From Branchiostoma floridae (taxonomy: Eukaryota > Chordata > Leptocardii > Amphioxiformes > Branchiostomatidae): a stretch of 27,690 nucleotides of DNA. Positions 1 to 10,361 of this stretch are shown piece by piece. The stretch spans positions 2,577,591 to 2,605,280 of the forward strand of contig NC_049983.1 of assembly GCF_000003815.2 (NCBI RefSeq). The letters are read 5' to 3'. Position 1 is the first letter of the stretch, and each line of letters begins with the position of its first letter. Position numbers and translations under genes: made by a program. A model generated the notes under the pieces. The model worked only from the letters and a program-made list of their open reading frames with translations. It had not been told where the DNA came from and did no database searches.

Positions 1-1
1 T

Positions 2-3000
2 GCCTTCGACGGATTCATGCCATGGGCTAGTAAGACTCCATTTGGAAGAGACCAGACGAAGACCAAGCCTGCCGTCAGCCTTATCCAGACCCCTGCCGAA
101 ATGGCAGAGTTTCAGCGGCGAGACGTCTCTGTGGCAGAAGGGTACCACCTGGCCGACATCCTCAGACGGGTTGTTCTCTTGACAGGTGAAGATGCCCTCG
201 TGACTGAGTATATGGAAAAACTTGAAAGAATCACCATGAGTGATCTACTCTCGCGTTCCCAGTCCCGTCTATCTGCTATACAAATCTTGAGGGAGATCAA
301 GGAAAAACATTCCAACATCGAACCTACCGGAAAGCTGTTAAACGTCAAGAAAGACCTATATCGTTTTCCCGGCGTAGCCATTGAAGTACTAGCTTTGTGT
401 CGTCAGATCACCCTCGCTAGCACATGGAGTGTGATAGATGAATTAAAAGAAACGGGCATGATCAATGAAGAGAATGCCAGCCACCTTACAGTACTGACCA
501 GCATCTCGGCAGAGCTCCGGTTAAGAGCATATTTGAACAACGGGGGGCAACAAGACGTTATGTCGCCTCTCACCCAAATGAAATATCAGTCAAAACCGCA
601 AGAGGTATCTGAAACTATCCTTAGTTCAGTATTCCACATTCCAGACGTTCAAGTTCTGTTTAGATACTATTGTAGGGCTATCCCATTGAAGAAATATATA
701 CCAGCCAGTGTGCAGAGCCAGGCGAAAAATGAAATGACAACGCCAATTTTAGATACATCCCATGAATGCAGAGGTCGAATAGCTACAAATCTATTTCTGT
801 ACAATAGAGCCAAACAGCATCTGGAATTAGCATTAACAGATGCCGGTGACAATATGGTCAAGCGTTTAGAAATACTTGACGAATTAGGAACCCTCTGGGC
901 CTTCTTTGACGACTGTAAAGAAGGAGTTAGGGTCTTTGAAGAGTCACTCAAGGTACGAAAAAGTATACACGGAGACAACACGGCACACCCGGGCATTGCC
1001 GCATCACTAAACAACATTGGGTGGTCTTGGAGTGAACTCAGCGATGACAAGAAAGCTGTCAGCTACTACGAACAGTCATTATCTATGCAGAAAACCCTCT
1101 ATGGAGACAAAACAGCACATCCGGACATTGCCACGTCACTTAACAACCTTGGGTCGTCTTGGAGTGATCTTGGTGATCACAAAAAAGCACTGAGCTACTT
1201 CGAACAGTCATTAAGCATGCAGAAAACCTTATATGGGGACAACACGGCACATCCGGAGATTGCCAAGACATTAAACAACCTAGTATCATCTTGGAGTGAA
1301 CTCGGTGATCACGAAACAGCTCTCAGCTACTACGAACAATTGTTAACGATGCAGAAAACTATGTATGGAAGCAACACGGCACATCCGGACGTTGCCAAGA
1401 CTCTTTTCAACTTGGGATTGTCTTGGTTTAAACTCAGTAATCACAAGAAAGCTATTAGCTTCTACGAACAGTCATTACGGATGAAGACAACTGTTTATGG
1501 AAACAACATGGCACACCCCGAAATAGCCGATACACTAAATAATATTGGTTCGTCTTGGAGTGATCTCGGTGATCACAAGAAAGCCATCAGCTACCACGAA
1601 CAGGCATTAGGGGTAAGGAAAACTGTCTTTGGAGTCAACACGGCACATCCGGGCATTGCTGCGTCATTAAACAACCTTGGAACGTCTTGGAGTCATCTTG
1701 GTGATCACAAGAAAGCTATCAGCTACTACGAGCAATCATTGGCGATGAGGAAAAGTATATTTGGAGACAACACGGCACATACAGACATTGCCGCCACACT
1801 GAACAATCTTGGATCGTCTTGGTGTGAACTCTGTGATCACAAGAAAGCTTTAAGCTACTACCAACAGTCATTAACAATGAGGAAAATTATCCATGGAGAC
1901 AACACGGCACATCCTGACATTGCCGCTTCACTAAACAACATTGGGTCGTTTTGGAATGATCTCGGTGATTACAAGAAAGCTGTCAGCTACAAAGAGCAGT
2001 CATTGGCGATGAATAAAACTATACATGGAGACACAACACATCCGGACATTGCCAAGGCACTTCACAACCTTGGATATTCTTGGAATGAACTCGGAGATCA
2101 GAGGAAAGCTATCAACTATTACGAACAGTCATTAACGATGCAGAAAATAGTGTATGGAGACAACACGGCACATCCGAACATTGCTGCTTTACTAAACAAT
2201 CTTGGATCGTCTTGGAGTGATCTCGGGGACCACATGAAAGCTATCAGCTACAAGGAACAGTCATTATCAATGAGAAAAACTATCTATGGTGACAACACGG
2301 CACATCCTGACATTGCCAAATCGTTAAATAACCTTGGATCGTCCTGGAGTGAACTTGGTGATCACAAGAAAGCTCTGACCTACCACACACGGTCACTTGA
2401 GATGAACAAAACTATTTATGGAGACAGCACGGCACATCCGGGCATTGCCGCGTCACTAAACAACATTGGGTTATCTTGGAGTAAACTCGGTGATGACAAG
2501 AAAGCTATCAGCTATTATGGACAGGCGTTAACGATGCAGAAAACTACCTATGCAGGCAACACGGATCATCCACACATTGCCGCGTCACTTAAAAACATGG
2601 GGTCGTCTTGGAGTCAACTCGGAGATGAAAAGAAAGCTATCAGCTATTACGAAAAGGTGTTAACGATGCAGAAAACTATTTATGGAGACAACACGGACCA
2701 TCCGGACATTGCCGAATCACTAGATAATCTTGGATCGTCTTGGAGACAACTCGGAGATCACAAGAAAGCTCTCAGCTACTGCAAGCAGTCATTAACTATG
2801 AGGAGAGCTATTTATGGAGACAACAAGGTACATCCTGACATTGCCTCCTCACTAAACAACCTTGGAACATCTTGGCTTGAACTTGGTGATCACAAGAAAG
2901 CTATCAGCTATTACGAACAGTCATTAGAGATGAGGAAAACTATATATGGGGACAACACGGCACATCCGGACATTGCCGCGTCACTCAACAACCTTGGGTC

Positions 3001-3477
3001 ATCTTGGAGTCAACTCGGGGATCACACGGAAGCTATCGGTTACTTCAAACTGTCATTAACGATGATGAAAACTATCTATGGAGACACGGCGCATCCGGAC
3101 ATTGCCGCATCACTAAACAATATTGGATCGTCTTGGAGTGATCTGGTGATAATAAGAAAGCTATCAGCTATTACGAACAGTCATTAGCGATGAGAAAAAC
3201 TATCTATGGAAACAACACGGCACATCCTGATATTGCCGCATCACTAAACAATATTGGATCGTCTTGGAGTGATCTCGGTGATTACAAGAAAGCTATCAGC
3301 TATTACGAAAAATCACTTTCGATGAGAAAAACAATGTATGGAGACAACACGGTACATCCAGGCATTGCCAGGACACTCTACAGCCTGCAATTAGCATGGA
3401 CCAATATCGGTGATCATGAAAGAGCGATGAAGTACAATCAAGAATTACAAAATATGCTTAAGGCTTTTGATATCTGA
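2..3477 (+). CDS. DUF294 C-terminal domain plus TPR-array protein, 5'-partial, one frameshift
   Basis: The frame is open from base 2, so the Met at 17 is probably internal and the N-terminus lies off the window. Residues 1-200 (from 17) resemble the putative nucleotidyltransferase substrate-binding domain (DUF294_C, GlnD-like): a helical region holding KTPFGR, then a segment with KKDLYRFPGVAIEVLAL and an LRLRAYL helix. From about residue 288 come 44-residue TPR units built on LNNLGSSWSDLGDHKKA, YYEQSL and YGDNTAHPDIA; I count 19 HPxIA-type endings. The spacing resembles kinesin-light-chain/nephrocystin-3 TPRs, which bind peptides or partner proteins. The frame breaks near 3144, where a unit reads CTGG instead of CTCGG. 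The repeat continues in the next frame to a stop at 3475-3477 with two more units and a divergent cap. The minus-strand pseudogene at 13180-16022 is a paralog that still shows the upstream nucleotidyltransferase domain, so this gene probably encodes one too (inference). The frameshift could be an assembly error or real decay. Confidence 0.85.
878..3420 (+). repeat. 132-bp in-frame coding repeats (TPR units)
   Basis: About 19 tandem units of 132 bp, each one 44-residue TPR. Neighbouring units are very similar at the DNA level (for example the GACAACACGGCACATCC stretch recurs nearly unchanged), which points to recent amplification or gene conversion. Two units lack one codon (near 2030 and 3085) without leaving frame. 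The only frame-breaking length change is near 3144. Confidence 0.9.
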
Positions 3478-3554
3478 AGGGGCTTTATGGATCTAGATTA
3501 AATTGAAAAAAAAATTGGCTGTGATAAAGAATTTTTCTTCAATTGTGATGGTGA

Positions 3555-3560
3555 AATAAA
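3555..3560 (+). promoter_or_regulatory. Candidate polyadenylation signal AATAAA
   Basis: AATAAA occurs 78 bp after the TPR gene's stop codon, a plausible place for its polyadenylation signal. Position and motif are the only evidence; such hexamers are common by chance in AT-rich DNA. Confidence 0.4.
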
Positions 3561-3686
3561 AGTTGACAACATATATCTTACCTAGTTATTTATTGTGATC
3601 AGGTACTAAACAATACCATAAAATTAAATGTTTGCTCTATACCTCATGCATTATTTGTAGTATTTAACAGGAATGTGCATTGTGTA

Positions 3687-3689
3687 TAC

Positions 3690-3746
<57 letters not shown>

Positions 3747-3754
3747 GAGAGAGA
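3687..3754. repeat. (TA)n(GA)n compound microsatellite
   Basis: A TA run of about 25 bp passes directly into a GA run of about 40 bp interrupted by one TA. It lies in the 3' flank of the TPR gene. Confidence 0.95.
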
Positions 3755-4849
3755 AATGTAAGTCAACTCCCTCCACTAATTAACCGCAGTGCAGATAACA
3801 CTGTCATTTTGAATTAGGACGATGCTAGCAAATTATACCATATTTCCGTTCTATATAGGGCAATTTGTTTTCGCGACCCACACATATTGTCAACAGTGTT
3901 GTGTAAAATATGCCCAAGCACAACGACAAAAGAATCATTATAATTATACAAATGTAGTAAGTACGCTTTCTATGCCGATGCTACTTATGTATAAAACAAT
4001 AGAGTATTAATTAATATGTGATAATTCTCATTCAGCTATTTCACACATTCCTTTCTTCATGTGCCAATATATGATTAATTTGTTAAATGACCTCATATGG
4101 TTACCCCGTGTTGTTGTTCCGTGTACAAATGATGCATTTGAATAGAACCCATAGTTTAGGTCATGACATATAAGATAAGGCCATGACATGTGTCCCCGTA
4201 ATGCCAACAAGTTAAATAACATGCGTTTTTCTGTATATCCAAGGAGGTTGAATCCTTGGTATATCTGTATGTTTGTGGATGAGTTTGTGTGTGAAGTTAA
4301 GTAGAGTTCAGCGCCAAGGACCTGTGGTATTTTGGATGACCGAGATTCAATTTCAATGTAGGAAACTAAAAAAAAACCTCAGGAGGCAAAAGAAAATATT
4401 CTTAAAGTAAGGTCTTCTACAATAGCTCTTTCTGCCCACTGTCAAAAGCGCCGCTTGGCGAAAGATGATGGAACCACAATTATCTGCTGTCAAAGTCATG
4501 ATTGTCAAAGTTTAATTCTCATGGATCAAAAGCGCCACCTAGCAATGTTTACCAAAAGGGCAGTAGTCAGGTTTCGTATGGTTAAAGCTATGCGTCTCAA
4601 AGCATCATACTTAGAAAAACTCGTGTAGACAAACTGCTTATCTTGTTTGGCATTTGTTGCACACAGGTATAAATGTCCATACGTCCCAGGGTCATTTCAA
4701 GCTATATGTAATAATAAATACACAGTATAAACGTATCAAGAAATCGGAATATAATTAAGGGTTAATGACCCCCCCCCCCCAGGTGTATATGGTGTCATAA
4801 CGCCTGGTCCTTTGCTATAACCACTGAATAAAACCACCGAGATTGTCTA
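3755..4849. other. Intergenic stretch without a recognised gene
   Basis: No ORF here looks coding. Visible items are a short palindrome around 4240 (CCAAGGAGG with TCCTTGG), two copies of a CAAAAGCGCC motif near 4445 and 4528, and a run of 12 C at 4769-4780. A similar AAGGAGG/CCTTCTT palindrome recurs near 8958, which hints at a shared repeat family. Confidence 0.6.
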
Positions 4850-5360
4850 CTGAGTTAGCGCCGAATGGTAGCTGCTCCAGACCCTTGCGATGTACACGCA
4901 ACCCACCTGTTGTAAGCTCCTCGCAATTCAGCAAATTGCTGCGAAGACAGAGTATTCGGCCCACCCAATGAATTTTTTGGAGGGCACTTACAAAAATTGA
5001 TATGCACGTGGATTGCATCCATATAATCAAACCTTATATTTAAGCTAAAAACTTGCACACATGCATACACTCTGACCGTACTCGACCACAGATTATCCGT
5101 AACACCTTAATACACATCCGTGTAACACTCTTGGGAAATCCCGTTTGAAATGCAAAGTAGGAAAGATAAGACTGCAAATTATGTCGTCGCAGTCCAGAAA
5201 GTAAACCAACGTTTTGAATGTGGTTTAGACAAGGACCGGTCCGCCTTGTTTTTGATGTGTGTGTATGCTTTTTTTTAGGGGGGGGGGGTCGTATTATATT
5301 TCGTAAGAAAGGATCACGGATAAAACGAGGAGAATTAAGAACACGTTCGCAGACCAGGAG
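4850..5360 (+). repeat. 5' module copy M1 (degenerate copy of gene A upstream region and exon 1 start)
   Basis: This is one of five diverged copies of the sequence that precedes gene A and gene B. It starts with a GTTAGCGCCGAATG motif shared with M4 (near 17275). It then carries the core TCTGACCGTA, ACCACAGATTA, CTCTTGGGAAAT and GCAAAGTAGGA motifs, a run of 11 G at 5278-5288, and ATTTCGTAAGAAAGGATCACGG. The end of the module, about 5312-5360, aligns with the start of exon 1 of gene A (AACACGTTCGCAGAC is shared exactly) but lacks the ATG, reading AATTAAG where gene A has AAATGAC, and loses similarity soon after. It is probably a dead tandem duplicate of the promoter and first exon. Confidence 0.75.
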
Positions 5361-5379
5361 GTTATAGCCAAATATTTGT

Positions 5380-5768
5380 TCATCCGCACTCTTGCATCAG
5401 TTTTGGCGTTCCCAAAAATGCCATTGAATTAATCAAATCAACATATCCTTATATATATATATAAAGACACGTGCAGCTAAATACTTGCACACGTGCGCAA
5501 AACTCTGACCGTACACGACCACAGATTACCCGTAACACCTTAAATAATACACATCCCGTGTAACACTCTTGGGAAATCCCGATTGAAATGCAAAGTAGGA
5601 GAGATAAGACTGCAGATTATTTCGTCGCAGTCTCCAAAGTTACGGAACATTTTAGATGTGGGCAAGGCACAGACAATTCTTCGTATTTCGTAAGATATTT
5701 CGTAAGATATTTCGTAAGATATTTCGTAAGATATTTCGTAAGAAAGCATCACGGATAACGCGAGGAAA
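5380..5768 (+). promoter_or_regulatory. 5' module copy M2: presumed promoter/5'UTR of gene A
   Basis: This is the module copy directly in front of the intact exon 1. It has the same motif order as M1: TCTGACCGTA, ACCACAGATTA, CTCTTGGGAAAT, GCAAAGTAGGA, then ATTTCGTAAG and CATCACGGATAAC just before the ATG. No TATA box in a convincing position was seen. The region is called regulatory only from its position and its repeated association with exon 1 copies. Confidence 0.45.
5684..5743 (+). repeat. 12-bp tandem repeat, five units
   Basis: TATTTCGTAAGA is repeated five times without error, 26 bp upstream of the gene A start codon. The other module copies (near 5294 and 19031) have one unit at the same place, so this is a local expansion specific to M2. 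It creates an artefactual SYEI repeat in antisense translation. Confidence 0.97.
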
Positions 5769-7529
5769 ATGACGAACACGTTCGCAGACGACGTAGATAC
5801 TCACGCAATGCTGCTCATGGAAGACAAAGAGATGAAGACTTACCGTCAAAAGATGCTAGGAGATAAACAACAGCACGGCCGGGAAATGCACCTGCTGGAC
5901 AAGGAAAGACGTATCGCCTGGAACTCCGACAGGTAAGAAGTCATCGAAAAGGAGAAATACTTAAGTGAATGTAGAATTTCAGTCAGACGAGACATTTCGA
6001 TCGAGAGACCTATCCAAACGTTACATTGCCTACAACAATTGTGTTCGCCTAAGAATGAAGTTGACAATCCAGTGCCAACGAAATGTTTTATTCAATCGTA
6101 TACAAGTCATTCTGATGCCAGGTCGCGTAAGCAGCGCTCTACCTTACTTTGTATATCGCCTTTTTTACCCTTCTTATTCAATTATTCAGTCTATACTTAA
6201 GTCGAATTCTTTCTACCACATACTTCAAAAAGCTGCCCGTATATGTAGAGTGCTATGATTTTATGTCTCTATGTTGTTCTTTGTATTATCTAGTCCGTTT
6301 TTACTATGGATCAGTACTATAGCTAAAGCCTGCAATAAAGAATGAAATACAGTAAATGATTTAGACTTTTCTTTGGTCTCTTAAAAAGAATTATTAGAAA
6401 GTTTGTGACTGATATTAACGTTTCTTATTTATCGTAACATTTCAGGGGCGAACAGAACCGACTGTTGTCTCGTCTTGAGAACATAAACAAACGCATCCTG
6501 GAAATAAACAACAAGGAGAATTCTAGAAAACATGTGCAACAGACGACGCCCCTACAAGGATACACACTCACGGCGTCGCCAAAGAAATCGAACGGAATGG
6601 AGAAAAATGCAGGTGTAGCGAAAATGCAATTTTTGTCTTCAACTTGGCCGGGAGTTAATGTATACCCTGACGTGTTTCAAGACTCGCACGGCGTTACTCA
6701 AAAGCAAGTAGGTATCAAACTCGACCCTGACACATCAAATTCGTTTAAGAATCGAGCAACCTCTCTACTGGATCATCCCCTCACACAACGGACATATTAC
6801 CATATTCCTGTGATTTCTAAAGGGTCAAGTCACTTAGAACCAAAAGACAAAGACGCTTCACCGCATATAAAGTTACCATCGAAAACTAAAAAGAATCGCG
6901 ATCGCAAACGTCCTTCAATATCTACGGACGGAGAAAACAACAAGGAAAAGGTCAAACCCAGACTAGTCCGCCGCCCAAGGATGGACGCGAAAGTTCTCGC
7001 ATCTCTCTTGAGCGTGGACGAATCTGTCGTTCAAACACAGGACCAGGTTTTCAAGAGAACGAGACTTAAGGCTAATGCAGCTCTCAGAGTACTAGCAGAT
7101 GACAGTCAAGAAAATGGAGAAGATAACGAAAAGAAGAACAAGACGACCACGGCTAAGATCCAACGCAGAGCGAGCGTAGCGTCCATACATCTGTCAAGTG
7201 ACTTGTTAAAAGTCGGCTTCCCGGCTTTGAAGGTCAGAGAACAAACGTGGCCTAACACCAACCAGTCACCGGCCAACTCCAGTGCTAACTCTCGGGCCAG
7301 GAGAAGCTCCCTGCCGTCTCTGTCCACAACGAACCACGGTAAAATTATGTCGCCGGGTTCTACTGTCACGAGAAGGGCGAGCATCGGGTCGACAAGCTTT
7401 AGAACTTCGTCTTTGGACAAGCTCGAAAATGTGATCGAAGAAAACGAAGAAAACTTGGAACGCGACGACACCATAAGCAACTTAATACAAAGTGTTCTGC
7501 CGTTATCACGAAGGAAGAAACAACTGTAG
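5769..7529 (+). CDS. Gene A: unrecognised 415-aa basic protein with KEN motif, two exons
   Basis: Exon 1 is 5769-5932 and exon 2 is 6446-7529, separated by a 513-bp GT-AG intron (GACAG|GTAAG and ATTTCAG|GGGC). The junction splits an AGG codon, and the product has 415 residues. Start choice: ATG 5769 is preceded by an in-frame stop upstream. I do not recognise the family. Visible features are a charged, helix-prone N-terminus (about 15-80), KENS at 78-81 (the KEN box is a known APC/C degron), a basic KTKKNRDRKRPS stretch near 200-212, and a conserved KPRLVRRP..DAKVLASLL segment near 225-243. Three RRxS sites (RRAS 295, RRSS 340, RRAS 364) match the basophilic-kinase (PKA-type) consensus, and the C-terminus is SRRKKQL. 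The protein looks largely disordered. Its paralog gene B differs by in-frame indels only, supporting real coding function. The N-terminal helix weakly recalls CFAP97/hemingway proteins, but this is not a firm call. Confidence 0.8.
6195..6355 (+). mobile_element. Insertion in gene A intron, possibly a LINE 3' tail
   Basis: Compared with the gene B intron, gene A has about 150 extra bases here, ending GCAATAAAGAATGAAATAC. An AATAAA-bearing 3' end followed by simple A/T-rich sequence is typical of 5'-truncated non-LTR retrotransposons. No coding remnant is visible. Confidence 0.3.
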
Positions 7530-7659
7530 GGAGAACAGTAGAGCCCAGGAAAGAATGGTGTGTTCATTACGTTTACACTCCTGAAAAAAAATTAGGGTCG
7601 GTAGGAAGAGGCATCCTTTGTTTTATTACAATAGATGAAGCCTAAGACATACAATGTTA

Positions 7660-8020
7660 AAAGAACATTCGCGTAACGGCTGAGTAACGATTGTGTAACG
7701 ATTGTGTAATGTTCCAGACAGTTCTCTTCATGTGACAATTGTGCAACAGTCTAGTAACGGTTGTGTAACGGTTGTGTAACATTCCAGACGCGTCTCTTCA
7801 AGAACATGTGACAATTGTGCAACAGTCTAGTAACGGTTGTGTAACGGTTGTGTAACATTCCAGACGCGTCTCTTCAAGAACACGTGACAATTGTGCAACA
7901 GTCTAGTAACGGTAGTGTAACGGTTGTGTAACTTTCCAGACGCGTCTCGTTCCAGACCGTTCTCTCCAATAGTGCGTGAATATTGTGTGACAGTTGTATA
8001 ACAGTTGTGTAACATTCCAA
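7660..8020 (+). repeat. 76-bp minisatellite downstream of gene A
   Basis: Units of 76 bp start at 7732, 7808 and 7884 (GTGACAATTGTGCAACAG), with degenerate partial units on both sides. Each unit holds shorter TAACGGTTGTG repeats of 11 bp and an ATTCCAGACGCGTCTC block. Block B has only one degenerate unit at the matching place (21265-21385), so the expansion happened in block A after duplication. Confidence 0.93.
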
Positions 8021-8625
8021 AGAAACAGCTATTTCCGCAGACCCGATAGATAACGTTGCGCAACGCCAGTATTCTGGCTATTGTCTTGCTAATAAAGCTG
8101 ATATGCGATCTTTCTAATTGGTACAAATTAAGACGGAAATAGACCGGGATTGTTACGTAGAATCCCCGAGGACTAATTTAAGATTAAGCTATTTTGTTTT
8201 GATTATATGGATGGCATCCCCTGTGAACAACAAAATTGATACGAGCGTGCGAATAAAAGTGTCTTCAATAAGAAATCTTAGTTTTGGGGAAGGTTGAACA
8301 AATGACACACAGAGTACAGTATACTTATACCGAACAACAGATTTTTTTTCCCATTTCTATTCTTTCACATCTTCTTTGGACTTTAGAATTCAGTTTGGAA
8401 TTCATTTTGGCATTTTATGACATTACTATCCTTTTTCCGATTTTGAAAGCCCCAGGCCCTACTTAGTGGAGTGATGAAATGATGTATTGAATGAACGAAA
8501 TGTTTAGACATTGTACACCTAAGTATCTCCCAAGCGACATGTCAACACTAATATGATATACTACACACATCATTGACTAGTATTTGGAGATTTTACATAA
8601 ACGGTTTGTAGGAGAGCGGAAATCC
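8021..8625 (+). repeat. 3' part of duplicated block A
   Basis: This region aligns with 22318-22885 and 23201-23225 of block B, for example GCTAATAAAGCTGATATGCG and TCTAATTGGTACAAATTAAG in both. It shows no ORF worth calling. It is the uninterrupted version of a region that carries transposon insertions in block B. Similarity to block B ends near 8625. Confidence 0.85.
8091..8096 (+). promoter_or_regulatory. Candidate polyadenylation signal for gene A
   Basis: AATAAA lies in a stretch conserved between block A and block B (22372-22377 in block B), about 560 bp after the gene A stop. If used, the 3'UTR would include the minisatellite. Conservation could also just reflect the recent duplication. 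Confidence 0.35.
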
Positions 8626-9173
8626 ACAGTTAGTCTTGCTCTTTAGTATTGCCCTTTAGTATTGCGCATTTAAGTGAAATAATCTGAAATTTGGTAAGAT
8701 ACAATGATGATGGTTTCAATTTGTTATGAAGTTGCCCTGTGGGCTCTAGGCATTTCGATAAACAAGCCGCAAAATGAAGGAAAATACCTTTCATCTGCAT
8801 TTGCCGCTCACAGGACCGTTCCCTTTGATTCTCATCGATTATATTTCACTTTGCTTCATAATTCGTTCCTTTTCGTTCCCTTTCGTATATTTTTTTCCAA
8901 TTTCGGCACTCTCCTTTCTGTTCCTTTTTGTTCCTTTTCGCATTTTTGGTACACTCAAGGAGGTTTAACCTTCTTAGTACACTAGTTGGCAACTACTTTG
9001 TGCACACTTTGGACATTTTGCAAATTGCAATATTTTAGATTCTAAAAAAAAATTGCTAATTTGGGCAATCAAATGCTGTAACTTGTCGGCAAGAAAATGA
9101 CGACATGTTGGTGACTGTGAAAAACCTCTTTTGTAAACAGTCATGGCCCAATGAGATACCCTCTTTTAGAGGA
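8626..9173. other. Intergenic stretch without a recognised gene
   Basis: No coding signal. It holds a pyrimidine-rich zone (8810-8945) with degenerate GTTCCTTTT repeats, and a short palindrome AAGGAGGTTTAACCTTCTT near 8958 similar to the one near 4240. Confidence 0.6.
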
Positions 9174-10361
9174 GTTCAGCTATAGGAACCATCTGGGTGT
9201 ACAGTCATGACTCTGTCCTGTAGTTGTGTTTAGCTATAGGAACCATCTGGGTGTATAAATAAAAGTCATGACTCTGTCCTGTAGTTGTGTTTAGCTATAG
9301 GAACCATCTGGGTATACAGTCATGACTCTGTCCTGTAGTTGTGTTTAGCTATAGGAACCATCTGGGTGTACAGTCATGACTTTGTCCTGTAGATGTGTTT
9401 AGCTATAGGAACCATCTGGATATACAGTCATGACTCTGTCCTGTAGTTGTGTTTAGCTATAGGAACCATCTGGGTGTGTAGTGATGACTCTGTCCTGTAG
9501 TTGTGTTTAGCTATAGGAACCATCTGGGTGTACAGTCATGACTCTGTCCTGTAGTTGTGTTTAGCTATAGGAACCATCTGGGTGTACAGTCATGACTCTG
9601 TCCTGTAGTTGTGTTTAGCTATAGGAACCATCTGGGTGTATAGTGATGACTCTGTCCTGTAGTTGTGTTTAGCTATAGGAACCATCTGGGTATACAGTCA
9701 TGACTCTGTCCTGTAGTTGTGTTTAGCTATAGGAACCATCTGGGTGTACATTCATGACTTTGTCCTGTAGTTGTGTTTAGCTATAGGAACCATCTGGGTG
9801 TACAGTCATGACTCTGTCCTGTAGTTGTGTTTAGCAATAGGAACCATCTGGGTGTATAGTGATGACTTTGTCCTGTAGTTGTGTTTAGCTATAGGAACCA
9901 TCTGGGTGTATAGTCATGACTCTGTCATGTAGTTGTGTTTAGCTATAGGAACCATCTGGGTGTACAGTCATGACTTTGTCCTGTAGTTGTGTTCAGCTGT
10001 AGGAACCATCTGGGTGTACAGTCATGACTCTGTCCTGTAGTTGTGTTTAGCTATAGGAACCATCTGGGTGTACAGTCATGACTCTGTCCTGTAGTTGTGT
10101 TTAGCTATAGGAACCATCTGGGTGTACAGTCATGACTCTGTCCTGTAGTTGTGTTTAGCTATAGGAACCATCTGGGTGTGTAGTGATGACTCTGTCCTGT
10201 AGTTGTGTTTAGCTATAGGAACCATCTGGGTGTACAGTCATGACTCTGTCCTGTAGTTGTGTTTAGCTATAGGAACCATCTGGGTGTGTATTGATGACTC
10301 TGTCCTGTAGTTGTGTTTAGCTATAGGAACCATCTGGGTGTACAGTCATGACTCTGTCCTG
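9174..10361 (-). repeat. 54-bp minisatellite, 22 units
   Basis: There are 22 occurrences of GGAACCATCTGG at 54-bp spacing, with one unit lengthened by a few bases near 9258. Units differ by scattered substitutions (TGTACAGTCATG versus TGTATAGTGATG, CTCTG versus CTTTG). Read on the minus strand, the unit is 18 codons with one conserved stop (TAA, or TGA in two units), and its first copy is continuous with the predicted exon at 10317-10448. It is therefore mostly non-coding despite its codon-multiple length. Confidence 0.97.

Noticed and set aside
5540-5849. Minus-strand ORFs with repeated SYEI or RNIL units
   Set aside because: They are produced by the 12-bp tandem repeat upstream of gene A and have no other coding sign.
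5965-6258. 97-aa plus-strand ORF
   Set aside because: It lies wholly within the gene A intron, is not conserved in the gene B intron, and overlaps a probable repeat insertion.
7106-7567. 153-aa minus-strand ORF, and the similar one at 20683-21183
   Set aside because: Both are antisense shadows of exon 2 of genes A and B; their mutual similarity only reflects the paralogy.
9174-10361. Minisatellite as a repetitive protein-coding region
   Set aside because: Every unit carries an in-frame stop in the minus frame linked to the exon, and the plus frames I checked also contain stops.
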